64,000 nt of DNA, from NCBI GenBank assembly GCA_030615025.1, contig JAUXAB010000004.1:35042-99041 (forward strand), read 5' to 3'. The translations under genes and the position numbers were made by a program. This DNA is from Phycisphaerae bacterium (lineage in GTDB: Bacteria; Planctomycetota; Phycisphaerae; Sedimentisphaerales; Anaerobacaceae). Below the pieces are notes generated by a model that was not told where the DNA came from, ran no database searches, and saw only the letters and a list, made by a program, of their open reading frames with translations. Below, piece by piece: positions 8,913 through 17,161 of the stretch (positions are counted from its first letter, which is position 1; every line of letters starts with the position of its first letter).

Positions 8913-10547
8913 TTATTGTTCATACAATATATTTTGTTCCAGCCAATACTTAGTGAAAACAGCAAGGTCACGCTCATTAATAACCTTATCCTTTGGTTCT
9001 GAGATGTCACACAGTTGATTCCAGTTAGGACCATTGAGTTGACTTCTCCACGCTTTGGCAAAAATTGCAAAATCAATGAAATTGACCATCCAATCATTGC
9101 TGAAGTCACCAATCTCCGGATACAAGCTATGGTGATAGCCCATATCAACTATACCTATGTCAGTTGCCTTATCAGTGCGTGTGGTAAGGCTATCCATTCC
9201 AAGATAGGCTGCCAGGTCAATCCCGGCATCCACACAAGGACTATTGCTCTTCTGTCCTGCGGCAATTTGACTCAAGAAGTAATCACCTATTGTCCCGCTA
9301 ACAAAGTAGGGATCAGCATCAATGTTGCCATCACTCCAATTTAATGTACAATTTGAATCTATGTAAACATCGGCAGATCCAAACTGAATGTCGCTATAGC
9401 TGACTATGATTGAAGAAGGATAATAATCACACCCAAACGATCCACAAACAATATATTGGACTAGGGCAATTTCATTTCCCATGGGAGCTATATCACTCCA
9501 CAAAATGCAGTTGTTAACTTCAGCATCAGCGCCGCTACAGTAAATCCCCCCTCCCTTTTCGTTTGCCCTATTATCACTAACTGTGCAGTTTGTCAGCATC
9601 GCGGAGCTTTCCCGCCAGTTCCGCATACCACCACCGCAGTGTCTAGCTAAATTACCACTCAAAATACAGTTGATAATTGTCAGGGCAGTTCCCTCATCGT
9701 TGTCCATTCCACCACCGTAATCTGCCGAGTTCTCATTGAAGACGCAGTTGGCAATCGTCGCACTGCTGTTTATATTGCTCATCCCGCCTCCACGCCATCC
9801 GACAGAGTTCCTACTGAGCGTGCAGTTAGTCAGTGTGGGACTGTTGCGGTAGTTGTGCATCCCACCACCCGAATCATTTGCCGAGTTTCCACTAAAGACA
9901 CAGTTGGTCAAAGACGGAGTGCTGTAGGAATAATTGGCCATCCCACCACCAGCGTTTGCTGAATTTCCACTGAATGTGCAGTTCGTCAATTTTGGATTGC
10001 TACTGTAAGTAGACAATCCACCACCACCACTCGCTGAGTTTCCACTGAAGACGCAGTTGATAATCGTTGGGCTGCTACCTCCACGGATGGTCATCCCACC
10101 CCCGGACCATTCTGCCAAGTTTTGATTAAAGATACAGTTGTCAATCGTTGGACTGCTTGCATTACAATAAACTCCACCACCACGAGCTTCCTCATAAACA
10201 CAACACGCATAACCATTGGTAATAGTAAATCCACTCAAAACAGAATTAGCATCCTCACCAGAATGGAAATAAAAGCCCCTCCTAGCCCCTTCACAGTCGA
10301 TTATACAATTTTCTGGGCCATTTTCACTGCGCAGCGTGATCGCCTTATCGAGAAAGTCAATATCCCGATTGCCGTGCCCCGTATATATTCCATCAGCTAC
10401 AATAACTGTATCGCCATCGTTTGAATCATCGATTGCCGCCTGAATTGTATTGAAATCGGCGGGGGCATCTGCATGCACGTAGATAATTCTTGCGGTGCAT
10501 GTGACTGCAGCCGACAGGCACATAAGAATAAAGATTAAACATCTCAT
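8913..10547 (-). CDS. secreted right-handed beta-helix protein with dockerin-like C-terminus
   Basis: 544 residues with a signal peptide (CLIFILMCLSAAVTCTA) and GGAG before the ATG. Residues about 25-130 match the usual start of such proteins (IYVHADAPADFNTIQAAID, DGDTVIVADGIYTG). They are followed by at least ten tandem units of 24-25 residues of the form P-T-I-x-N-C-x-F-S-G-N-S-A-x-x-G-G-G-M, typical of parallel beta-helix (PbH1) folds. The C-terminus holds two dockerin-like halves (VNFIDFAIFAKAW and VINERDLAVFTKYWL). It is probably displayed on or released from the cell surface; no catalytic residues are apparent. It sits between two remnants of the CcdA tail. Confidence 0.85.
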   Translation of the reverse strand: MRCLIFILMCLSAAVTCTARIIYVHADAPADFNTIQAAIDDSNDGDTVIVADGIYTGHGNRDIDFLDKAITLRSENGPENCIIDCEGARRGFYFHSGEDANSVLSGFTITNGYACCVYEEARGGGVYCNASSPTIDNCIFNQNLAEWSGGGMTIRGGSSPTIINCVFSGNSASGGGGLSTYSSNPKLTNCTFSGNSANAGGGMANYSYSTPSLTNCVFSGNSANDSGGGMHNYRNSPTLTNCTLSRNSVGWRGGGMSNINSSATIANCVFNENSADYGGGMDNDEGTALTIINCILSGNLARHCGGGMRNWRESSAMLTNCTVSDNRANEKGGGIYCSGADAEVNNCILWSDIAPMGNEIALVQYIVCGSFGCDYYPSSIIVSYSDIQFGSADVYIDSNCTLNWSDGNIDADPYFVSGTIGDYFLSQIAAGQKSNSPCVDAGIDLAAYLGMDSLTTRTDKATDIGIVDMGYHHSLYPEIGDFSNDWMVNFIDFAIFAKAWRSQLNGPNWNQLCDISEPKDKVINERDLAVFTKYWLEQNILYEQ

Positions 10548-10674
10548 TTTTTACTCCGCTATCGCGCAACAGGCCGATAAAAATCTGCTTTAATTATAGC
10601 AAATCGGGAGGGATTTTCCCTGAAGTTGTGCAAATTTTCCCAGAAATTATGAAAAACAGGGTGGAAATTGGGCT

Positions 10675-10735
10675 AAACGGCGGTGTAAATGAGGTAAAGG
10701 CCGGCGAAAGAACAAGTATAATGCAAATCTTCATC
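10675..10735 (-). pseudogene. second CcdA-like tail remnant, frameshifted
   Basis: Directly after the stop of the DUF4405-like gene the minus strand reads KICIILVL in one frame and AGLYLIYTAV plus a stop in another. This is the same KICGVLVL..GLYLIYTA tail as in the intact CcdA-like gene and in the fragment at 8533-8652. One or two bases have been lost between the two halves. About 20 codons survive. Confidence 0.6.
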
Positions 10736-11195
10736 CAAAAAGAGATAGTTTTTCGGGTCTTTGTGTCGGGAATTCGGGCATTTCATGCCGGCGCCGGCCG
10801 GGTCCCCTTCCGAGCTCGCGCTCCCGGACATCGGGGTTGGCGAAAAAAGAAAAAGTTAAGAGAAGAATCGTCAAACAAATCAAGAGTATCGTGATGATGC
10901 AGCGTACGAAACCGTTGGGGAGCAGCTTGCGGTAAATGCCGACAATGATACCCCAGTGCAGAACGACGTGGAGCACAAGCAAAGCAAGGAAAATAAATCC
11001 GATGACAAGATGAATGGCTCCCCACTCGTGGCGGTCGAGGCCCCAGAAGGACAAGTCGACATTTCGCTCGTAAATTTCCCATTGACGATAGCCGGGAAGC
11101 AGCACGTATTTCATTAAAAGGCCGATTCCGGCGATGGCGGCAATGCACAATAACAGCAATGCGTCAATGACCAGGTTAAGCTTCGACTTTTTCAT
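10731..11195 (-). CDS. DUF4405-type membrane protein with paired histidines
   Basis: About 154 residues. The ATG at 11195 follows AGGGG by 8 bases; a TTG further up is less likely. Three hydrophobic segments are seen (about 8-30, 58-80, 92-115). The second contains EWGAIHLVIGFIFLALLVLH and the next begins with HWGIIVGIYR, giving the spaced histidines characteristic of DUF4405 and small cytochrome b561-like proteins. A haem-binding role is possible but unproven. It is the last intact gene of the ArsR-led redox run, which suggests a membrane electron-carrier task. Confidence 0.72.
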   Translation of the reverse strand: MKKSKLNLVIDALLLLCIAAIAGIGLLMKYVLLPGYRQWEIYERNVDLSFWGLDRHEWGAIHLVIGFIFLALLVLHVVLHWGIIVGIYRKLLPNGFVRCIITILLICLTILLLTFSFFANPDVRERELGRGPGRRRHEMPEFPTQRPEKLSLFG

Positions 11196-11263
11196 AAATT
11201 TTCCCCTGTTAACCAATCAAATGAAGAACCATTTATTAGACGTTCCGAGTAATCGGTCCACTG

Positions 11264-11965
11264 TCATGGGGCCGTGTAAATGAGGTAAACTCCTCCCAGC
11301 AAAACAAGCACACCACATATTCTCTTAATGATTACGGTACCCCTGGACTTTTCATTCCAGTTCATATATCGCTGCACAAGCTCAGTACAAGTACCGGCCA
11401 GAACGATAATTGAGCAATGGCCCAGGCCATAGGCCATAAGCAGAGAAACTCCAAATAAAAGGTTTGTTGAAGCCAGTCTGAAGGTAACTGCAAGCATCGG
11501 AGCCATATATGCAAAAGTACAAGGCCCCAAAGCGATACCGAAGACTAAGCCGATAATAAAGGCAGCCAGCATTCCTTTGCGTTTGGTACCGATGCGGCCT
11601 GGTCCGGACCAGGGCATCGGGATTACATCCAACAGGTGCAGTCCGACCACAAAGAAGATTACCGCGACAAGATAGTTTCCGTATCGGCCCACGTTACCCA
11701 TCATTCGACCGGCAGCTGCAGTAATCGCACCGACGGCTGCAATGGTAATCAATATGCCTACCGCAAACAGTGTCGAGATGACAAATGCGCGTTTGGTTGA
11801 AATGCGGCCTTGCTCATCAATGAAACCGACAATCAAAGGGATGCTCGCCAAGTGGCAGGGGCTAAGAATAATGCTAAGTATTCCCCATGCGAACGCTGCC
11901 CCAAAAGCGATTGCAGATGAACCCTCGACCGCACGCGTTAACGTTGTAAAAAGCTGCTGTATCAT
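11264..11965 (-). CDS. CcdA/DsbD-type transmembrane thiol-disulfide transporter
   Basis: 233 residues and six predicted helices. The two conserved membrane cysteines are in LSPCHLASIPL (Cys37) and GPCTFAYMAP (Cys149), the hallmark of CcdA/DsbD-beta proteins that pass electrons from cytoplasmic thioredoxin to extracytoplasmic thiols. The start ATG overlaps the stop of the upstream thioredoxin gene in ATGA, implying translational coupling and a shared pathway. Two decayed copies of its C-terminus lie downstream at 10675 and 8533. It may serve cytochrome maturation or a dedicated reductive pathway of this operon. Confidence 0.88.
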   Translation of the reverse strand: MIQQLFTTLTRAVEGSSAIAFGAAFAWGILSIILSPCHLASIPLIVGFIDEQGRISTKRAFVISTLFAVGILITIAAVGAITAAAGRMMGNVGRYGNYLVAVIFFVVGLHLLDVIPMPWSGPGRIGTKRKGMLAAFIIGLVFGIALGPCTFAYMAPMLAVTFRLASTNLLFGVSLLMAYGLGHCSIIVLAGTCTELVQRYMNWNEKSRGTVIIKRICGVLVLLGGVYLIYTAP

Positions 11966-12369
11966 TTTGTTTTTTTAAGTTCCACGCCGAGTTCCTTCCA
12001 CTTGGCCAGGATATCCTCCTTGGAAAAGAACCCTTCGTGGCGAAATAGCTCCTTGCCCGATGCGTCAAAAAATATCTGCGTGGGAAAAATTTGAACTCCG
12101 TACTCAGTTGCGATATCGGGATTCTCCAGAGAGTCGAAAACATCTACACGAAGTCGGCCAGCGTATTCCCTTTTCAATTCTTCCAAAATCGGCTGCATCA
12201 TTTTGCACAGTATGCACTTGCCACCCAATTCCACAAGTCGCGGCATTGCTTTGGTGTGAACATCGTCCTGCGTGACCAAGGCTGGTGACATTCTTTGCTT
12301 TAGAATAATTACGATGCAGACAGCGAGCACTAACACTGCAACAGTAATGATTTTTGCTACCTTACTCAT
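11962..12369 (-). CDS. membrane-anchored thioredoxin-like protein
   Basis: About 135 residues from the ATG at 12369, preceded by AGAGG. A single N-terminal helix (IITVAVLVLAVCIVIIL) anchors a thioredoxin domain with the redox motif CILC (Cys52/Cys55), the cis-proline segment IFPTQIFF and the final KEDILAKWKEL helix. The unusual CILC pair and the missing Trp before it separate it from classical WCGPC thioredoxins. It overlaps the CcdA-like gene by four bases and follows the small CPKC thioredoxin, so it likely receives electrons from, or gives them to, CcdA outside the membrane. Confidence 0.87.
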   Translation of the reverse strand: MSKVAKIITVAVLVLAVCIVIILKQRMSPALVTQDDVHTKAMPRLVELGGKCILCKMMQPILEELKREYAGRLRVDVFDSLENPDIATEYGVQIFPTQIFFDASGKELFRHEGFFSKEDILAKWKELGVELKKTK

Positions 12370-12418
12370 ATTTAACTGAACCTCTAAATTTTTGCTTTTC
12401 TGTGAAAACAGCCTGAGA

Positions 12419-12652
12419 CTACGCGAGCATCTTCTTGATTTCATCCGGCGATGGCACTTTTCCTACCACTTTGACCTGGCCATCAACAGCGAGGGCTGGC
12501 GTCATCATCACGCCGAATTTCATAATGTCATTTATGTCCGTTACCTTTTCTATCTCATAGTCAAGTTCGAGCTCCCGGGCGGCGGCCTCGGCATTTTCCG
12601 CCAGCTTTTTGCACTTGGGACACCCCGGGCCGAGAATCTGTAATTTCTTCAT
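12419..12652 (-). CDS. small glutaredoxin-like thioredoxin (redox-active disulfide protein 2 type)
   Basis: 77 residues, the size of the TM0996/MTH895 family. The redox motif CPKC is at positions 11-14 (ILGPGCPKCKKL), with the cis-proline region MMTPALAVDG and the closing helix PSPDEIKKML. AAAGGTG lies just before the ATG. These mini-thioredoxins frequently sit beside DUF318 permeases and ArsR regulators, as here. A role as cytoplasmic disulfide carrier of the operon is likely. Confidence 0.9.
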   Translation of the reverse strand: MKKLQILGPGCPKCKKLAENAEAAARELELDYEIEKVTDINDIMKFGVMMTPALAVDGQVKVVGKVPSPDEIKKMLA

Positions 12653-12759
12653 TTTTCACCTTTTCTTTAAGAGTGTTCCAAAGATCATCCAGCCCTGTCG
12701 ACAGCGATTCGAAACCCTTGCCAGCCCATATTTAACCGTTGGCTTTTGCCATGTTCCTT

Positions 12760-13464
12760 TTAAGCAAGGCCGGCCAGGCGCAGAGCAGTCTCAGCAACTC
12801 GACGGCCAAGATTCCTGGCGGTGGTCATACCAAACTGGTCTCTGGTTACGTCTGGCTTGCCGTCATTCCATACAGTCGCCCCGATACGTGCGCTCGGTCT
12901 TGCGTCGCCTACGATGAGCATCTCCTGGCAAAGCAAGGCCGCCTGGACCGATTGAATGGTCAACTCTTGTCCGCCGTTACGGGCGCTACCCACCGCGAGC
13001 ACCCCTGCAACCTTGTTGCTAAGTGCGAAGCTGTTTTTGCGAAAGGCAATGCACCGGTCGAGAAACGCCTTGCAAAGCGATGTCATGTTGGCAAAGTAAA
13101 CCGGGGTGCCTATGATGATGCCCTTGACTTTCGGGTCGCTGAGTTTCGGGACGAGCTTTTGAAAATCATCCTTCTGCCCTGGTGCGGGCGGCAATCCGGC
13201 GGCCAGCGAGCCATCGATTTTCATTCCGGCCAGTTCGATAAGCTCGACCTCGATTCTGCGATCGACCTTGGCTGCGGCCTGCAGACAGACCTGCAGTGAA
13301 GCCGCTGTGGTCTTACCCTTGCGTGGACTGCAGGCGATACCAATAATCCGGATCTTGCCGGGTTTTTGTCGCGGGCCTGCATAGACCGTGTTGGCTGCGG
13401 CGTCGATTGCAACCGCTACGCCCGCAACTGCCATGAATTTCCTTCGACTTAATTTCTGTGCCAT
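12760..13464 (-). CDS. TAT-exported NADPH-dependent FMN reductase/flavodoxin-like protein
   Basis: About 234 residues from the ATG at 13464 (AGGAG 8 bases upstream). A twin-arginine leader (LSRRKFMAVAGVAVAID) precedes a flavodoxin-like fold: GIACSPRKGKTT is the FMN phosphate loop of iron-sulfur-flavoprotein/FMN-reductase families, followed by GIIIGTPVYFANM and GVLAVGSARNGGQELT. There is no CxxCxxC iron-sulfur motif, so it is a simple flavoprotein. Export of this family is unusual; its place between the permease and the thioredoxins suggests a periplasmic redox partner. Confidence 0.82.
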   Translation of the reverse strand: MAQKLSRRKFMAVAGVAVAIDAAANTVYAGPRQKPGKIRIIGIACSPRKGKTTAASLQVCLQAAAKVDRRIEVELIELAGMKIDGSLAAGLPPAPGQKDDFQKLVPKLSDPKVKGIIIGTPVYFANMTSLCKAFLDRCIAFRKNSFALSNKVAGVLAVGSARNGGQELTIQSVQAALLCQEMLIVGDARPSARIGATVWNDGKPDVTRDQFGMTTARNLGRRVAETALRLAGLA

Positions 13465-13541
13465 CCTTTTTCTCCTACACATTGTTAATTTTTTGCCGAG
13501 CTTTATAGTATACAGTGTACAAGACTTCTTATTCTCATAAT

Positions 13542-14858
13542 TTACTTCGAGACGGCCCCGAATAATGTCCCAACGATTGTGGACATGACAATCACCAGGG
13601 AAATAAAAACGAGCGTTCTCCGGGTACCCATAACCTTTCGTATGACAAGGATGTTTGGCAGCGACAGAGCGGGTCCGGCCAGCAGTAGTGCCAGGACAGG
13701 CCCGTTGTGCATGCCGAGCTTCATCAAGGCCTGGGTGATGGGAATCTCGGTCAGCGTGGCGAAGTACCAGAAAGTGCCGATGACGCTGGCTACGAGATTG
13801 GCTCGCAGACTATTATCGCCTACCCAGTGTGCTACTTGCTTTTCGGGCAGCAAAACGCTCACGAAGCCGACGACGAACACCCCGCCGTAGAGCAGCGGTA
13901 CGAGCAGCTTGGTAAACTGCCACGTGTTGTGCAACCATTCGCGAATTTCATCGCGCTGGAACCATCGCCATGCCATAATGAGCACAGCAAGTCCGCACAG
14001 AGCCGCCAGATACCAGCGGACGTGGTAGACGGTAAGTACCCAGGTCTTGCGATCCTGCATTTCGGCAATCTCGGTTTTAGTCAACATTATCTTATCGCCG
14101 GACTTTTTTGAGCCGAGGTCTTGTTCGAGTTGAAAGCGGATGGCGTCCTTGGTTTCATGAATGACGACGGCCTTGAACTTTCGGCCGTCATTTGTTTTCA
14201 CGACGACGTTACCGGGGTTGAACCAGTCGCTGAAGACGAGAAACAAAATCATACAGGTGAGATAGAGGGCCGTCTTGGCAATGTGGCGACGGGGCTTTTC
14301 GGGCTCGGGCATCTGGAGGGCGGCTTCGACCTTTGCCCGCTCACTTTTGCGAAACACTGTCGCCATAAGCAGGCCGATCACCACTGCAAAAACTATAGCG
14401 CCGACGGCCCGTGCGACACCGATGGAGAGCCCCAAAACCCGCGCGCTTAAGAAAAGGGCAAGAACGTTTATTGCCGGGCCTGAGTACAAGAAGGCCGAGG
14501 CCGGCCCGAGACCGGCGCCAAGCTGATAGATGCCCGCAAACATGGGCAGCACGCTGCACGAGCAAACCGCCAGAACACAGCCGGAGACCGATGCCACGGC
14601 GTATGCCAGGGCTGGGTTAGCGTTCGGCCCCAGATAGCGCATGACCGAGGCTTTAGATAAAAACGTAATGATGGCCCCCGCGATAAACAGGGCGGGTACT
14701 ACGCAGGCCAAAGTATGATTACGCGCATACCACTGAAGCAGACGGAACGCCTCCTGAATCGCCTGCTGAATCTTAGGGTTACCCAATGGCAGAGCATAAG
14801 CGACAAGAAAGATTGTGATGAGCGCAGCAAATATTTTCAATTCCGTTTTCCAGCTCAC
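13542..14858 (-). CDS. DUF318 / ArsP-like permease with inserted soluble domain
   Basis: 438 residues. The first membrane half holds CVLAVCSCSVLPMFAGIY and AFLYSGPAINVLAL, and the second holds GTFWYFATLTEIPITQALM and LALLLAGPALSLPNILV. These are the paired motifs of the permease family that includes ArsP and YraQ. Between them is a soluble insertion of about 70 residues (KTNDGRKFKAVVIHETKDAI) absent from short homologues. ArsP members export organoarsenicals, but many DUF318 proteins have unknown substrates. It is preceded by an ArsR regulator and followed by thiol-redox genes. Confidence 0.85.
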   Translation of the reverse strand: MSWKTELKIFAALITIFLVAYALPLGNPKIQQAIQEAFRLLQWYARNHTLACVVPALFIAGAIITFLSKASVMRYLGPNANPALAYAVASVSGCVLAVCSCSVLPMFAGIYQLGAGLGPASAFLYSGPAINVLALFLSARVLGLSIGVARAVGAIVFAVVIGLLMATVFRKSERAKVEAALQMPEPEKPRRHIAKTALYLTCMILFLVFSDWFNPGNVVVKTNDGRKFKAVVIHETKDAIRFQLEQDLGSKKSGDKIMLTKTEIAEMQDRKTWVLTVYHVRWYLAALCGLAVLIMAWRWFQRDEIREWLHNTWQFTKLLVPLLYGGVFVVGFVSVLLPEKQVAHWVGDNSLRANLVASVIGTFWYFATLTEIPITQALMKLGMHNGPVLALLLAGPALSLPNILVIRKVMGTRRTLVFISLVIVMSTIVGTLFGAVSK

Positions 14859-14873
14859 AACACAACTCCCAAA

Positions 14874-15203
14874 CTATAGAGCGGCGAGCAGCCTTTCGTT
14901 ATCTTTGGCCTGCTGCTTCAAAACGCCGGCTATGCAGGCGAAGAAATCGAGAATACAAGGTGTTTTGAGTTTGTAAATGACCTTGAGCCCCTCTTTGTGA
15001 TACTCCAGTATGCCGGCACTAACCATCACGGAAAGATGCCGGGAAACGTTCGACCGTTCGGAGCCGACATACTCTGCAATATCACAGACACACTGCTCAC
15101 TGTCTTTTAGAAAATCCACGATTGCAATTCTCAATGGATGAGCTATCGCCTTGGCGATTTCCGCCTGCTTTTGGAATAAAAGCTGTTTTTTCTCGGTTAA
15201 CAT
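14874..15203 (-). CDS. ArsR/SmtB-family transcriptional repressor
   Basis: About 109 residues from the ATG at 15203 (GGAG 7 bases upstream); a longer frame up to 15245 has no ribosome site. The winged helix-turn-helix is clear: HPLRIAIVDFLKDSEQCVCD, then SERSNVSRHLSVMVSAGILE and the wing YHKEGLKVIYKL. A Cys-Val-Cys pair stands at the start of the recognition region, where ArsR proteins bind As/Sb, and more cysteines (CILDFFAC) lie at the C-terminus. It likely senses a thiophilic ligand and controls the leftward operon. Only 15 bases separate it from the permease. Confidence 0.9.
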   Translation of the reverse strand: MLTEKKQLLFQKQAEIAKAIAHPLRIAIVDFLKDSEQCVCDIAEYVGSERSNVSRHLSVMVSAGILEYHKEGLKVIYKLKTPCILDFFACIAGVLKQQAKDNERLLAAL

Positions 15204-15370
15204 CACAAAACTCCAAACTAATTGACTATGTGATAATATACTCATATAGAAACATAGGGTTCTGAGAAAATCAAATATTTTTTAAAAAATTTTCTTTTTT
15301 TATTTTGCAAGGGGGAAAGATAAGGTATAATAGGTTTGTGGTAAAAACTGGTTTTTGGGAGATAATAGAA

Positions 15371-16081
15371 ATGTCGGATGATATTGAGAAAGAGAAAAAG
15401 AAGGCAGATCTGGAGAATTTAGGCCGCTTGGTAGACCGCTATGCCCAGAGCCGGTCGCTGCCCCTTTTGATTCCCCTGGCAATGATGATCTTTAATGTTG
15501 TTCTACTGGTATCCGTAGTAAAATTGGGCTTGGCCTACGGTACGCGGATTGGTCGAAATGGGATATTAATCATTGTGATTTTGGTGGTTCTCTGGACGTT
15601 TTTTTCGTCGATCTGGGTGGTTGGTAAGCTATTGGCCAGATACGGTGGTTGTTTCTATAAAAGAGAAGGGATTATAGAGCTCCAGCGAGAAAGAGTTCCA
15701 ATATGGGCGTGGGTGGCATATGCAATAACGTTTGCTGGTCCGGTCTTGCTAAACGCATTCTGGATAATGCCGGCTCGGTGGGGTCTGACAATCTCGCTGA
15801 CCTCGTTCGGCATATTTATGCTTTACGGAGGCAAAAAGCATAAGGAGATAACATTAGGCGTTGTGTATGGGGTGTTGTCTTTAGCTGAGGCAGCAGCAAC
15901 AGCGATAGGTGTTCGGGCTCCTTTTGTTAGCGAACACTCATATTTTGTGCCGTTAATGATTTATTTAGTCGGAGCTGGATTGATTACGGCAGTAGTGGTT
16001 CATATATATAACCGCAGAATTTTGCGGAAGATAAAAGAAGTGAGGCCGTTCGGTGAGCAGCAAACAAGCAAATCAGATTAA
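15371..16081 (+). CDS. uncharacterised membrane protein, first of a tandem paralogue pair
   Basis: About 236 residues with six predicted helices, starting at the ATG that follows GGGAGATAATAGAA. The N-terminus is charged (EKEKKKADLENLGRLVDRYAQ), the first half contains LLARYGGCFYKREG, and the C-terminus is VVHIYNRRILRKIKEVRPFG. The next gene is a clear paralogue with the same ribosome site and the same C-terminus. No known family was recognised. The 3' end carries a vestige of a regulator start codon (16053-16103). Confidence 0.75.
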   Translation: MSDDIEKEKKKADLENLGRLVDRYAQSRSLPLLIPLAMMIFNVVLLVSVVKLGLAYGTRIGRNGILIIVILVVLWTFFSSIWVVGKLLARYGGCFYKREGIIELQRERVPIWAWVAYAITFAGPVLLNAFWIMPARWGLTISLTSFGIFMLYGGKKHKEITLGVVYGVLSLAEAAATAIGVRAPFVSEHSYFVPLMIYLVGAGLITAVVVHIYNRRILRKIKEVRPFGEQQTSKSD

Positions 16082-16103
16082 TAAAACTTTTTTTGGGAGA
16101 TAA
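16053..16103 (+). pseudogene. vestigial start of a winged-helix regulator
   Basis: In the frame shifted from the membrane gene, a GTG opens MSSKQANQINKTFFGR and then stops. The real regulator after the second paralogue starts at the matching place with MSKKQVNQIHNSI. The short frame is therefore the leftover beginning of a regulator copy lost after tandem duplication. Confidence 0.6.
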
Positions 16104-16108
16104 CAGAA

Positions 16109-16822
16109 ATGTCAGGTGATATTAAAAATCACGAGGCAGAAGTTGAGAAGTTGAACCGGCTGGGGCGGCTGGTGGATAAGTATGCGCAGAGCCGGGCGTT
16201 AGGGCTTCTGTTGTTGATGGTGCTAATAGTCATAGGCACGGTTTTAATGGTGATGTTGATGGAATTAGTGTTATGGAAGCCAGCGTGGTGGTTGCTTGGT
16301 GTGGTGATGTTATTGATGGCCGGTGTGTGTATTGTGGGGCTGTGGCTGATAGTTAAGGTGTTTCCGAGGTATGAGCGGCGCTTGTACAGCAAGGAGGGCC
16401 AAATAGAGCTGGAACAGAAAAAGGTCCCAATCTGGGCGTTCGTTGCGTACGTGGTTGGATTTTTAGGTCCGGTAGCGCTAAACGCATTTGAGATAATGCC
16501 GATTCGCTGGGCCTTACCACTGACATTAGTGAGCTTAGGGGGTTTTATATTCTATGCAAGTGGCAAAGAAAAAAATAGACCATTGGGTGTGGTGTTTTGC
16601 GTGGTGTTGCTGCTGGAGGCAGCGGTAACAGCGGCGGGCGTGTCAACTCCATTTTCCGGTAAAGGTTGGCTGTATTCATGTTTTGTAGCTTTAATGATCT
16701 ACATAGCAGGAGCTAGTTTGATTACGGCGGTGGTGGTTCATATATATAACCGCAGGATTTTGCGCAAGATAAAAGAAGTGAGGCCTTTCGGTGAGCAAGA
16801 AGCAGGTAAACCAGATACATAA
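16109..16822 (+). CDS. uncharacterised membrane protein, second of the tandem paralogue pair
   Basis: 237 residues, six predicted helices, paralogous to the preceding gene along its whole length (GRLVDKYAQSRALGLL, RYERRLYSKEGQIELEQKKV, FVAYVVGFLGPVALNAF, and an identical HIYNRRILRKIKEVRPFG end). The start is set by GGGAGATAACAGAA. The gene overlaps the following winged-helix regulator by 32 bases, so the regulator is translationally coupled to it. Such membrane-protein plus wHTH pairs are common in this phylum, but the function is unknown to me. Confidence 0.78.
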   Translation: MSGDIKNHEAEVEKLNRLGRLVDKYAQSRALGLLLLMVLIVIGTVLMVMLMELVLWKPAWWLLGVVMLLMAGVCIVGLWLIVKVFPRYERRLYSKEGQIELEQKKVPIWAFVAYVVGFLGPVALNAFEIMPIRWALPLTLVSLGGFIFYASGKEKNRPLGVVFCVVLLLEAAVTAAGVSTPFSGKGWLYSCFVALMIYIAGASLITAVVVHIYNRRILRKIKEVRPFGEQEAGKPDT

Positions 16823-17099
16823 CAGCATCAACCGGGTTGTGCACGAGCCGGTGCGATTAGCGATTTTGAAGATTCTGACCTCAGCGAAAGAGGTTGATTT
16901 TAACTTTCTGCTGACTACATTAGGCGTGACGAAGGGTAACTTAGCGACTCATATAAATAAGCTCGAAACAACCGGCCTTATTGAGGTCAAAAAAGAATTT
17001 CGGGGGAAGGTGCCGCACACCTCATATAAGATTACAAAGACCGGCCGGCGACAGTTTCAGAAATACTGGGAGAATATGAAGGCACTGGCACCTGAATAA
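16791..17099 (+). CDS. winged-helix transcriptional regulator (MarR/HTH_34-like)
   Basis: 102 residues from a GTG start inside the end of the membrane gene. The fold reads NRVVHEPVRLAILKILTSAK (helix 1), VDFNFLLTTLGVTKGNLATH (turn and recognition helix), INKLETTGLIEVKKEF and the wing PHTSYKITKTGRRQFQKY. This matches the small single-domain winged-helix family annotated PF13601, which usually controls adjacent membrane-protein genes. The 32-base overlap with the upstream gene supports a paired role, perhaps autoregulation. Confidence 0.85.
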   Translation: MSKKQVNQIHNSINRVVHEPVRLAILKILTSAKEVDFNFLLTTLGVTKGNLATHINKLETTGLIEVKKEFRGKVPHTSYKITKTGRRQFQKYWENMKALAPE

Positions 17100-17161
17100 G
17101 GTCTTTATGAAACAATAAACAAGTTGGTTGAAAGAAAATCTAAAATATGGAGGTATGTAAA

